Positions 27,956 through 35,350 of a stretch of DNA of 64,000 nucleotides are shown here, piece after piece. Position numbers and translations under genes: made by a program. The DNA comes from Longimicrobium terrae (GTDB taxonomy: Bacteria > Gemmatimonadota > Gemmatimonadetes > Longimicrobiales > Longimicrobiaceae). The stretch covers positions 741,422 through 805,421 of the forward strand of contig NZ_JACHIA010000001.1 of the NCBI RefSeq assembly GCF_014202995.1, in the 5' to 3' direction. The notes under the pieces are model-generated. The model saw nothing but the letters and a program-made list of their open reading frames with translations. It was not told the origin of the DNA and searched no databases. Positions within the stretch are counted from its first letter, which is position 1. Each line of letters starts with the position of its first letter.

Positions 27956-29125
27956 TCAGAACGGTGCGCCCAGCGCCTTCAATGCATTGCTGATCAATCC
28001 ACTTCCGTCGACGCTCAAGCCACCGACGAATCCGCCGTTCCATCGCCATGCCGCCTGAAGCTGGAGCGGCAGGCTCTCCAGCTCTGTCGCTCGCAGTGGA
28101 AGCAACGTCAATCCTACGAAGAAATTCTTTTGCGGTTCAACAAAGGTCGAACCGGCGACAACGCGAACATTCGTCTGAAGATACTGTCCAATGGGGTTTG
28201 TGGATTGGTCCCACCCCAGGAACGGTGGCGTCTCCACGGCAAAGAAGGGTTGCCACTCTTTGTCGTGGGTTTCCATCCGCGTCTTTTTCACCGAGTCGGA
28301 AAATGACACGCGATCTTCACTGCAGACATCAAAATCGTCACTGTAGGAATTGCAGTAGCGCGTATCTTTGCTGGTGTGGCGGGAGAACCAGGCGATGCCG
28401 GCGGCAATGCGCGGACCTTCGCGAGCGACACCGGGAATCCGGACAGACTCATCTCCCACGCGTATGCCAAGATCCTGCCGGCCAGTCACCTCGGCGAATT
28501 TCCACCTCGGCTCCACGAAGCAGGTGTAGCCTGACCGGTTCGGATAGTAGCTGGCACGTCCCGTATCCGGTGATGCGTCACCGTCGGGAAGGGGCTGAAG
28601 AGCGAAGCGGACCTTCTCGCACTCTGCTTGGGTGAGCTGTGCACCCTGGGCTGTCCCGACCCCGATTCTGAGCGTCAGCGGAAGCCACTGATTTCGAATC
28701 CAGACATATGGCGCGAGGTTGTCCTGCAATGCCAGAGTACGGGCCGCGGCGACGTGGGGGTAGATGCGAACCGTGTCCCACTGCACGATGGGAGCGCCCG
28801 CCGTTTCAACCAGGATGAGCACGGTGTCGGTCGGCGGAGCAGCCTCGATCCACCGGAAGTTCGCGGTCATGTCACCGTTCAAGCTGACCTTCTCGTTCAG
28901 ACCTCCACCGCGGATGGTGAAGGTAGTCGGACCGAGTATCGTAGGCCGAAATCGAATAAGTGCGGAACTCTGCCCGGCCTCGAGCTTTACTTCGCAACCT
29001 GCTCCATGGCCGCCTGGAGAGCAGTCGATGGTGCCTTGAGATTGGCCGCCAAGCGGAACCGAAGCGATGAAGATGGCGGCCAGCGACATGACCGCACGGC
29101 GAAGCGCAACTACGGGTTGATGCAT
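27956..29125 (-). CDS. 389-aa secreted protein of unknown function
   Basis: I do not recognise this protein. Met at 29125 is chosen because GGAG lies just upstream and a clear signal peptide follows (RRAVMSLAAIFIASVPLGGQSQG, cleavage probably after about residue 30). The mature part has a beta-rich N-terminal domain with a Cys pair (DCSPGGHGAGC) and further cysteines in the middle (RYCNSYSDDFDVCSED). The C-terminal strands (FFVGLTLLPL, LQLQAAWRWNGGFVGG) resemble amphipathic strands. Base composition is visibly less GC-rich than its neighbours, suggesting transfer or weak selection. Periplasmic or outer-membrane location is likely. It stands alone between terminators. Confidence 0.7.
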   Translation of the reverse strand: MHQPVVALRRAVMSLAAIFIASVPLGGQSQGTIDCSPGGHGAGCEVKLEAGQSSALIRFRPTILGPTTFTIRGGGLNEKVSLNGDMTANFRWIEAAPPTDTVLILVETAGAPIVQWDTVRIYPHVAAARTLALQDNLAPYVWIRNQWLPLTLRIGVGTAQGAQLTQAECEKVRFALQPLPDGDASPDTGRASYYPNRSGYTCFVEPRWKFAEVTGRQDLGIRVGDESVRIPGVAREGPRIAAGIAWFSRHTSKDTRYCNSYSDDFDVCSEDRVSFSDSVKKTRMETHDKEWQPFFAVETPPFLGWDQSTNPIGQYLQTNVRVVAGSTFVEPQKNFFVGLTLLPLRATELESLPLQLQAAWRWNGGFVGGLSVDGSGLISNALKALGAPF

Positions 29126-29329
29126 TCTGCAGACTCCGCAATGAAGATGGAGCCCCGGTCCGGCTGGTACTTGGGGGTAGATCTGAAAGGCGGGGCATTC
29201 ATGAAGCGCGGCTCGTTCATGGCCAAGCCATGCGCGAAACGGGAGCCGGACACAACAGAGTATGCTGCGCCCGAATTGGCGGGTCAAGAACTTTCATTTC
29301 TGCCCCTTCCGCTCCGCTCAACGCACCTC

Positions 29330-29355
29330 ATGCCATGTCCTCTCCGACATGGCAT
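29330..29355. promoter_or_regulatory. 10-bp perfect inverted repeat, possible operator
   Basis: ATGCCATGTC and GACATGGCAT are separated by 6 bases, about 205 bp upstream of the secreted protein start. It could be an operator or a small hairpin; there is no T-tract. Confidence 0.4.
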
Positions 29356-29381
29356 TGACCTCGTCCATCCCCGTACAAGCG

Positions 29382-29415
29382 AAGAGGCCCCGCGACGACG
29401 GTCGCGGGGCCTCTT
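29382..29415 (-). terminator. terminator after dctA
   Basis: Perfect 15-bp arms AAGAGGCCCCGCGAC and GTCGCGGGGCCTCTT enclose the loop GACG, 40 bases after the dctA stop. T residues flank the stem on both strands, so it may act in both directions. Confidence 0.85.
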
Positions 29416-29454
29416 TTCACGATGGAGATGATCACGCCGGACGTACCGCCGGCG

Positions 29455-30774
29455 TCAGGCGATGACCGCCTCCGGATCTTCCGTCAGCCCGTCCAGCGCG
29501 GCGCTCAGGCGGTCGCGGTCCAGCGCGCCCTCCCAGCGCGCCACGACGATGGTCGCCACGGCGTTGCCCATGAAGTTGGTAAGGCTGCGGCACTCGCTCA
29601 TGAAGCGGTCCACGCCCAGAATGAGCGTCATCCCCGCCAGCGGCACCGAGGGGACGATGGAGAGCGTGGCCGCCAGCGTGATGAACCCCGCGCCCGTCAC
29701 CCCCGCCGCGCCCTTGGACGAGATCATCGCCACGCCCAACAGCAGCAGCTGCTGCCCGAAACTCAGGTGCGTCCCCGTGGCCTGCGCGATGAACAGCGCG
29801 GCAAGGGTCATGTAGATGTTGGTGCCGTCCAGGTTGAACGAGTACCCGGTCGGCACCACCAGCCCCACCACCGACTTTTCGCACCCGGCGCGCTCCATCT
29901 TCTGAATCAGGCTGGGGAGCGCCGCCTCGGACGACGACGTGCCCAGCACCAGCAGCAGCTCCGCCTTCAGGTAGCGCACCAGCTTGAGGATGGAAAAGCC
30001 GGTCAGCCGCGCCACCGCGCCCAGGATCACGAGCACGAAAAGGAGCGACGTCAGGTAGAACGTCGCCACCAGCACGCCCAGACTGGCCAGGCTCCCCAGC
30101 CCGTACCTGCCCACTGTAAAGGCGATGGCGCCCAGCGCGCCGACCGGGGCCGCGCGCATCAGAATGCCCACCAGGCGAAAGATGACCAGGCTCAGCCGCT
30201 CCATCCAGTCGATGAGCGGATCGGCCTGCACGCCCACCATCGACAGCGAGATGCCGAACAGAATGGCTACCAGCAGCACCTGCAGGATGTTGCCGCCGGT
30301 GAACGCGCCCACCAGCGTGTCGGGGATGATGGAAAGCAGAAAGCCGGTGAGCGTGGTATCGTGCGCCTTGGCGGCGTATTCGGCGATGGCGGTGGTGTCG
30401 AGCGTGGCGGGATCGATGCGCATCCGCGCGCCGGGACGGATCAGGTTGGCGGCGGCGAGACCCACGAAAAGCGCCAGCGTGGAGAAAAACAGGAAGTAGG
30501 CGAACGCCTTGGCCGCCACCCGCCCCACCGTCCGCAGCTCCTTCATCCCCGCGATGCCGGTGGCGAGGGTGAGAAAGATGACGGGGGCGATCACCATCTT
30601 TACCAGCTTGATGAAGCCGTCGCCCAGCGGCTTGAGCTGCACGGCGAATCCGGGCGCGAAGTGGCCCAGCAGCGCGCCGATGGCGATGGCTACCAGCACC
30701 TGCACGTACAGGTGCGAGGCAAGGCCGCCGTGCCCGGCGGGCGGCGAGGCTTCCGCCTGGGGTTGTACCTTCAT
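29455..30774 (-). CDS. dctA: dicarboxylate/amino acid:cation symporter, DctA type
   Basis: This 439-aa inner-membrane symporter of the DAACS family should take up C4-dicarboxylates (succinate, fumarate, malate) or acidic amino acids with H+ or Na+. The family blocks are intact: the serine-rich re-entrant loop [12 protein letters not shown], the [16 protein letters not shown] helix, [13 protein letters not shown], and the [29 protein letters not shown]-terminal block typical of DctA. Length fits the family. Met at 30774 begins a short hydrophilic tail before the first membrane helix. The gene stands alone with its own terminator. Confidence 0.93.
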   Translation of the reverse strand: MKVQPQAEASPPAGHGGLASHLYVQVLVAIAIGALLGHFAPGFAVQLKPLGDGFIKLVKMVIAPVIFLTLATGIAGMKELRTVGRVAAKAFAYFLFFSTLALFVGLAAANLIRPGARMRIDPATLDTTAIAEYAAKAHDTTLTGFLLSIIPDTLVGAFTGGNILQVLLVAILFGISLSMVGVQADPLIDWMERLSLVIFRLVGILMRAAPVGALGAIAFTVGRYGLGSLASLGVLVATFYLTSLLFVLVILGAVARLTGFSILKLVRYLKAELLLVLGTSSSEAALPSLIQKMERAGCEKSVVGLVVPTGYSFNLDGTNIYMTLAALFIAQATGTHLSFGQQLLLLGVAMISSKGAAGVTGAGFITLAATLSIVPSVPLAGMTLILGVDRFMSECRSLTNFMGNAVATIVVARWEGALDRDRLSAALDGLTEDPEAVIA

Positions 30775-30925
30775 CGGGTTCGCGGGGGGTGGCGGGATGT
30801 GGATGGCGCGCGGTCATCCACCGCACCCGTTCCGAATCTCCGCCCTCCCCCGCCCCGCGCGCAACCCGCCGCGAAACGTTTGTCGCACGGCTGCGACACG
30901 CTGGCTCCCGTCGCGGTCTCAACAA

Positions 30926-31165
30926 GTCGCCACCCTGAGCGCCTCGGCTTGCTTGCCCTCTCCAGCGCGCACCACAACAAAGGCGTCATCCAGAGCGCCC
31001 AAGCTCGCCCGGCCTCCACCCCGTACTCGCCGAAAGCCGTCATCCTGAGCGCCCGCACTCGCCCGGCCTCCCCACCGCGCATCCCTCCACAAGGCGCCAC
31101 CATGAGCGCCCTAGCTCGCCCGCGCCGCTCCACCGCGTACAACGCCAAAAGGCGTCATCCTGAGT
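30926..31165 (+). repeat. tandem array of about 57-bp degenerate repeats
   Basis: Copies begin near 30926, 30982, 31036, 31093 and 31151. Each opens with a version of GCGTCATCCTGAGCGCC and contains CTCGCCCGGCCTCC. Spacing is 54-58 bp. There is no unique spacer, so it is not a CRISPR array. Confidence 0.75.
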
Positions 31166-31240
31166 GAGCGTGCGCCGGTCCTTCCTCCGCGCCGAAACGT
31201 GCGCGAGCGAAGGATCTACTATTCGCAAAGCCAACACTGC
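31153..31240 (+). repeat. dispersed repeat R5, copy 1
   Basis: A segment opening GTCATCCTGAG and containing GAAGGATCTACT recurs at 37668-37755 and in part near 42221-42285. It grows out of the last unit of the tandem array. Confidence 0.6.
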
Positions 31241-31382
31241 GATCGGCTCACAGACGTTCCGCGGGACAGGTCCGCGCCAGCGAGCGCGGCATCACGTCCA
31301 TCCCGCGACGCGCTTGCCGGGCGGAGGGCGGCCCGTATCTTCGGCGCTCGCTCGCGATCAACCGCCTCCGCCCATCATCCCC

Positions 31383-31871
31383 ATGACCCGACCCGTTCGC
31401 CGTGGAAGCCGTGCGGCGCTGCTGCTCATCACCATCCTCGGCGCGGGGTGCGTGCGGCCCGGCGCGCCATCGCCATCCACCGCCGTGCAGGGCGCGCCGC
31501 CGTCCTGGCTTGCTGGCGAGTTCGAGGACGATTACGAGGGCCATCACACCGTCACGCGCGACCGTTGGCGCCACGAGGCGTACGCCAGCTACCACGTCGT
31601 CCGGTGGAACGCGGACGGCCAGTACCTGATCGCGCGCAACGACAGCACCAACCCGTCCGCCCGCGGCCTGTGGACGCGCATCGACTGGATGCGCCTGCCC
31701 GGAATGCCGCCTTACGAGTGGGCCTTCTGCCTCAGCGCCTACGAAGCCGCGACGCAGGCGGAAGCCGAAGCCGCCACCATCGCCCGTCGCGACACGCCGC
31801 GCACCGGCTGCAACGGCCATCCCTTCACGCGGATGAAGCGCGCCGCGACCGCATCGCCGCAGGCGCGCTGA
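31383..31871 (+). CDS. 162-aa hypothetical lipoprotein
   Basis: The N-terminus (RRGSRAALLLITILGAGC) is a lipoprotein signal ending at Cys23 or so, giving a membrane-anchored periplasmic protein. The mature part is short, Trp/Tyr-rich (DYEGHH, YASYHVVRWNADGQYLIARND, WTRIDWMRLP), with two further cysteines that may form a disulphide. I do not recognise a family. The start at 31383 is chosen because the signal peptide begins there; the longer frame upstream runs through repeat DNA. Confidence 0.65.
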   Translation: MTRPVRRGSRAALLLITILGAGCVRPGAPSPSTAVQGAPPSWLAGEFEDDYEGHHTVTRDRWRHEAYASYHVVRWNADGQYLIARNDSTNPSARGLWTRIDWMRLPGMPPYEWAFCLSAYEAATQAEAEAATIARRDTPRTGCNGHPFTRMKRAATASPQAR

Positions 31872-32000
31872 CCGTTGATCGACTGATCGGCATCCGCGGA
31901 TCGACTGATCAACCCGTCGCTGATTGATCGCTCTGCCGATCCACGATCATCCACGAAGCGGCTGATCGACAGACTGATCGGATGGACTGATAACCCGGCC
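31868..32000. repeat. GATC-rich low-complexity stretch after the lipoprotein gene
   Basis: Many imperfect copies of CTGATCG/GATCGACTGATC follow the stop codon. It resembles, in style, the short tandem repeats at other gene ends in this window. Confidence 0.5.
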
Positions 32001-32101
32001 CGCGGCTCCACGCTCGCGGGCCGGGTTTCGTTCATCAACCAAAGAAATCCGCATCAACGCTGGCCTGATCCGCCCATCCATCGATCCATCGAACGACCTC
32101 G

Positions 32102-32130
32102 TTGACAGGAGTCTCTGGCCTGAGTAGAAT
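32102..32130 (+). promoter_or_regulatory. near-consensus sigma-70 promoter
   Basis: TTGACA (32102-32107) is followed after exactly 17 bases by TAGAAT (32125-32130). The start point would lie near 32137, inside the overlapping operator, about 30 bases before the first gene. Confidence 0.8.
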
Positions 32131-32144
32131 GAGAATGATTCTCA
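32130..32144. promoter_or_regulatory. Fur/Zur-type operator
   Basis: TGAGAATGATTCTCA is a perfect 7-1-7 inverted repeat of the kind bound by Fur-family metalloregulators. It starts at the last base of the -10 box and covers the transcription start, so a metal-loaded repressor would block the promoter. The downstream cysteine-free S4 gene favours zinc (Zur) over iron, but Fur cannot be excluded. Confidence 0.75.
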
Positions 32145-32166
32145 ACCACATCTACTCCGGCCTGTG

Positions 32167-32514
32167 ATGAAACAGAATCAGGAACCCTTTGCCCGGACGG
32201 CGCACGGAAGCGCGCTGTTCTGCGGCTGCTGCGGAAAGGTGGAGGTCACGCTGGGCAACGCCGTGCTCTGCATGGAGCGCGACGACTTTGCTTCCGTGCT
32301 GCAGGTGATTGACGGGTTTGATCCGGACACCGCCGCCGACAGCCGCACGCGCGCCTTTGTGATCCGTACGGAAAGCGGCGACGCGGCGTTCGTGTTTGAC
32401 CGGCGCGAACTGCTGGAGCTGCGCGAACTGGTGCACCGCGCAGAGGACTACGTGACGCGCGAAGAGCCGTCCGCCGGTCCGCGTCCGCGCTTTTCGCGAT
32501 CGCTTCTCAACTGA
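32167..32514 (+). CDS. 115-aa Cys-motif protein under metal control
   Basis: The protein starts with a short polar segment and the cluster FCGCCGK (three cysteines at about 19-22), followed by VTLGNAVLCMERDDFASVLQVI, a pattern reminiscent of small DUF6686-like proteins. The second half is charged and helical. The function is unknown; the cysteine cluster could bind a metal. I chose ATG at 32167 rather than the adjacent GTG. It is the first gene after a metal-regulated promoter and is 27 bases from the S4 paralogue, so the two are probably co-transcribed and made when the metal is scarce. Confidence 0.7.
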   Translation: MKQNQEPFARTAHGSALFCGCCGKVEVTLGNAVLCMERDDFASVLQVIDGFDPDTAADSRTRAFVIRTESGDAAFVFDRRELLELRELVHRAEDYVTREEPSAGPRPRFSRSLLN

Positions 32515-32541
32515 TTTCCCATACCGAACAACAGGATCGTC

Positions 32542-33156
32542 ATGCCGCAACGTGGGCCGCGCCTCAAGCGCATCCGCCGCCTGGGAACGCCGCTTCCCGG
32601 GCTTACCCGCAAGGCGCCCGAGTGGAAGTCGTACCCGCCGGGCGCGCACGGCCCGGACCCCAAGCGCCGCCGCAGCACCCCGTACCGCGCGCGCCTGGAC
32701 GAGAAGCAGAAGCTGCGCTGGAACTACGGCGTCTCCGAACGGCAGCTGCGGACGTACTTTGAGCAGGCCGCGCACTCCGGCGGCGTCACCGGCGAGGAGC
32801 TGCTGGCCCTGCTGGAGCGGCGGCTGGACAATGTGGTGTTCCGCCTGGGCTTTGCGCCCACCATTCCCGCGGCGCGGCAGCTGGTGGCGCACGGGCACAT
32901 CCGCGTGAATGGCGCGCGCGTGGACCGTGCGGGGTTCCTGGTAAAGCCCGGCCACTCCGTCGCGGTGGGCCCCAGGGGCCGCGCCATTCCCGACGTGATG
33001 ACGGCGGTGGAGCGCGGGCCGGAGGTGCGGCTTCCCGGCTATCTGGCGCTGGATCCGTCGGACAAGTTCACCGGCCGCGTGGTGGCCACCCCCATGCGCG
33101 GCGACGTGCCGTTCGTGGTGGAAGTCGCCGCGATCGTGGAGTTCTACGCCCGCTGA
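32542..33156 (+). CDS. rpsD: ribosomal protein S4 paralogue without zinc ligands
   Basis: This 204-aa protein is a small-subunit ribosomal protein that binds 16S rRNA. The S4 RNA-binding domain is clear at about residues 90-150 (RRLDNVVFRLGFAPTIPAARQLVAHGHIRVNG split across strands) and the N-terminal S4 domain matches. The N-terminus lacks all four zinc-binding cysteines of the Cys4-type S4, so this is the zinc-independent form. Such forms can replace the zinc form under zinc starvation and free the metal. The Fur/Zur-type operator at 32130 fits that role. AGGA precedes the ATG. Confidence 0.92.
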   Translation: MPQRGPRLKRIRRLGTPLPGLTRKAPEWKSYPPGAHGPDPKRRRSTPYRARLDEKQKLRWNYGVSERQLRTYFEQAAHSGGVTGEELLALLERRLDNVVFRLGFAPTIPAARQLVAHGHIRVNGARVDRAGFLVKPGHSVAVGPRGRAIPDVMTAVERGPEVRLPGYLALDPSDKFTGRVVATPMRGDVPFVVEVAAIVEFYAR

Positions 33157-33219
33157 CGCGGGGGCTGTCCGGCAGAATCGTGATCGAACCCGAAACCTGT
33201 TCGGGCCGCGGTCTATCCT

Positions 33220-33295
33220 GAGCGGATAAATCCGCCGCTCAAACAGCGGTAACCCCCGACACCGGCCGCTGGCGCGTCCGGTTCGGGGCTTCAAC
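33220..33295 (+). repeat. dispersed repeat R1, copy 2
   Basis: Same element as at 21121, opening GAGCGGATAAATCCGCC and closing GGGGCTTCAAC, in the same orientation. Confidence 0.8.
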
Positions 33296-33660
33296 CACAA
33301 CGCAGCGACGCGCCTCGAGCCGAACGCCGCGGCCACGCTGAGGTCTCCCTTTCTCCCGCGGAGCGGGGGAGAGGGCCGGGGAGAGGGGGCCCATCCGCGT
33401 GAGCCGAACCGCCCGAAGCCCACCGTTCCGTCGTTCTCCCCTCTCCGCGCTTCTGCTTCGGCCGGGAGGGGAGCGGGGAGGGGCCGGGGGAAGGGCCCGC
33501 CCGCGGCCGCGCCAAACTATCCGGGACGTACGATACTGGTGTGTGCTCCCTCTCCCACATCCGTTCGTGGGAGAGGGTCGTCGTGCGCAGCACGCGGGGT
33601 GAGGGCCCCAGCCCGCCGCCGCGCAACAATCCGGCCCTCCTCCACACCATCCCCATCGAC

Positions 33661-33692
33661 AGGCCCCTTCCGCCCCCGCGCGGAACGGGGCC
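33661..33692 (+). terminator. possible terminator hairpin
   Basis: AGGCCCCTTCCG and CGGAACGGGGCCT pair almost completely around a short GC loop. It resembles the other GGCCCC stems here, but no gene end is close and no T-run follows, so it could be a leader structure of the next gene instead. Confidence 0.4.
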
Positions 33693-33836
33693 TCTCCGTC
33701 GTGCGAACCGCGACGGGATCATGGCATTCACGTTACGGTCCCGTGCTCGCACACGGGCCGGGGCGACTGAGATTGAGGCCTTCCCCGGCCGGGACGCGGC
33801 CCGGGGCAGACCCCTCTCCTCTCCCTGGAAACACCG

Positions 33837-35279
33837 ATGAAGGCAAGCACCCTGCTCACCATGGGCGCCACCGCCGCCCTCGCCGCGGGCGCCGCCGCCG
33901 CGTGCGACAGCGCCACCGAGCCCGGCCGCCGCATCACCTTCGCCGCCACCTCGGTAACGCCGGCGCTGCTCAAGAGCCTGCCCGCCGGCGTGCAGGCCAT
34001 TCCCGTCATCAGCAGCGACGACCAGCTGCCGGGCTCGCCCAACTTCATCTTCGGCGGCTCCGCGGACGGCATGGGCATTCTGCGCGGCACCGACGGCGTC
34101 TACACCCTGCTCGTCAACCACGAAGACAACTTTTCCGTCTCGCGCCTGACGCTGGATGCGGACTTCCGCCCCATCACCGGCGAGTACGTGCTGCAGAGCG
34201 ACGCCGGCCGCTACCGCCTGTGCAGTGCCACCATGGTGCGCCCGGAAGTGCACGGCTTCGGGCCGCTGTACATCACCGCCGGTGAAAGCAACGCCGAGTC
34301 GCAGATTCACGCCGTAAACCCGTTCGGCGCGCGCAACACCTCCACCTTCCTCACCGCGCTGGGCCGCTGGAACACTGAAAACGCCGTTCCGCTCCCCGCC
34401 GAGGCGTACGGTGACCGCACCGTCATCGTCATCGGCGACGACGACTCTTCTTCCGCCGCGGGCGGGCAGTTGGCGCTGTACGTGGGCAACTCCATCGGCG
34501 ACCTCACCACCGGCAGCGTGTACGTGATGGCGCGCGCCAACGACGTGGTCCGCGAGCGCGACATGGTGCCGGGCACCACCTATCCCGTGGTCTTCCGCAA
34601 GCTGGAGGGCAGCGTTCCGGCCATGACCGGCGCCGATATCAACGCGCGCAGCCTGTCGCTCAAGGCCATTCAGTTCGGCCGCGTGGAGGACATCGACTAC
34701 CGCAAGGGCAGCGGCGGCGGGCGCGAGGTCTACTTCAACGTCACCGGCCAGGCCAATACCGGCGTGAACGCCGACTACTCGCGCAGCAAGTACGGCCGCG
34801 TGTACCGCCTGGTGCTGGACCGGCAGGACCCCACGCGCGGCACGGTGGAGGTGCTGCTGGACGGCGACGACCGCAACGGGCCCGCGCGCGAGTTCCAGAA
34901 TCCCGACAACATCATGGTGGCGCGCAACTTCGCCTACATCAGCGAAGACCCCAACGGCTACGGCGACGAGACGCACGACGCCCGCGTGTACCAGTACGAC
35001 CTGCGCTCCGGCGCGCTGCGCGTGGTGGCGGAACTGGATCACCACCGCGGCGACGCCAAGTACAACAACGTGGCGGGCGCGCGCAGCAGCCTGGGCGCGT
35101 GGGAGTTCGGCGCCATGCTGGACCTGACGGAAGAAGCGGGGATCCGCGACGGCTTTCTGCTCGCCATTCAGCCGCACACGTGGACGGGCGACCGCTACCG
35201 CGCGGCGGACGGCGGCACGGGGCGCCCCAACGAGTCGCAGGCCAGCCAGCTGGTGGTGCTGACCGGCCTGGAGCGCTGA
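33837..35279 (+). CDS. PhoX/DUF839 family secreted phosphatase, lipoprotein
   Basis: This 480-aa protein begins with a signal peptide ending in a lipoprotein-like cysteine (AAAACDS, about residue 23). The mature part matches PhoX-type beta-propeller proteins: LLVNHEDNFS near residue 95, VIVIGDDDSS, GRVYRLVLDRQDPTRGTV, FQNPDNIMVARN and the C-terminal RDGFLLAIQPHTW. PhoX enzymes are Ca2+/Fe-dependent alkaline phosphatases that release phosphate from organic esters in the periplasm. Some metal ligands cannot be verified by eye, so it could be a non-phosphatase relative. A MauG-type peroxidase follows 71 bp downstream on the same strand. Confidence 0.75.
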   Translation: MKASTLLTMGATAALAAGAAAACDSATEPGRRITFAATSVTPALLKSLPAGVQAIPVISSDDQLPGSPNFIFGGSADGMGILRGTDGVYTLLVNHEDNFSVSRLTLDADFRPITGEYVLQSDAGRYRLCSATMVRPEVHGFGPLYITAGESNAESQIHAVNPFGARNTSTFLTALGRWNTENAVPLPAEAYGDRTVIVIGDDDSSSAAGGQLALYVGNSIGDLTTGSVYVMARANDVVRERDMVPGTTYPVVFRKLEGSVPAMTGADINARSLSLKAIQFGRVEDIDYRKGSGGGREVYFNVTGQANTGVNADYSRSKYGRVYRLVLDRQDPTRGTVEVLLDGDDRNGPAREFQNPDNIMVARNFAYISEDPNGYGDETHDARVYQYDLRSGALRVVAELDHHRGDAKYNNVAGARSSLGAWEFGAMLDLTEEAGIRDGFLLAIQPHTWTGDRYRAADGGTGRPNESQASQLVVLTGLER

Positions 35280-35350
35280 TTTCCCGATCGATGGACCGCG
35301 CGGCGCCGCCCCTCCGGCGGCGCCGCGCACGCATTTTCCCGTCATCCGCC

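Larger units (their letters stand above)
29126..29454. other. gap upstream of the secreted protein gene
   Basis: It contains a perfect 10-bp inverted repeat (29330-29355) and the dctA terminator (29382-29415). No additional gene is seen. Confidence 0.5.
30775..31382. other. 608-bp gap with tandem repeat array
   Basis: The gap between divergent genes is dominated by a tandem array (30926-31165) followed by an R5 dispersed repeat (31153-31240). No credible gene was found. Confidence 0.6.
33157..33836. other. 680-bp repeat-rich gap
   Basis: It contains R1 copy 2, two GC-rich CTCTCC/GGGGAGAGG repeats (about 33343-33400 and 33432-33500), a GGGAGAGG hairpin near 33543-33581 and a hairpin at 33661-33692. 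No gene is convincing. Confidence 0.55.

Noticed and set aside
30926..31165. Possible CRISPR array
   Set aside because: Repeats are degenerate and contiguous without unique spacers, and no cas gene is nearby.
33399..33840. Short plus-strand frames before the PhoX-like gene
   Set aside because: They run through repeat and hairpin DNA with no ribosome site and proline/arginine-rich translations.
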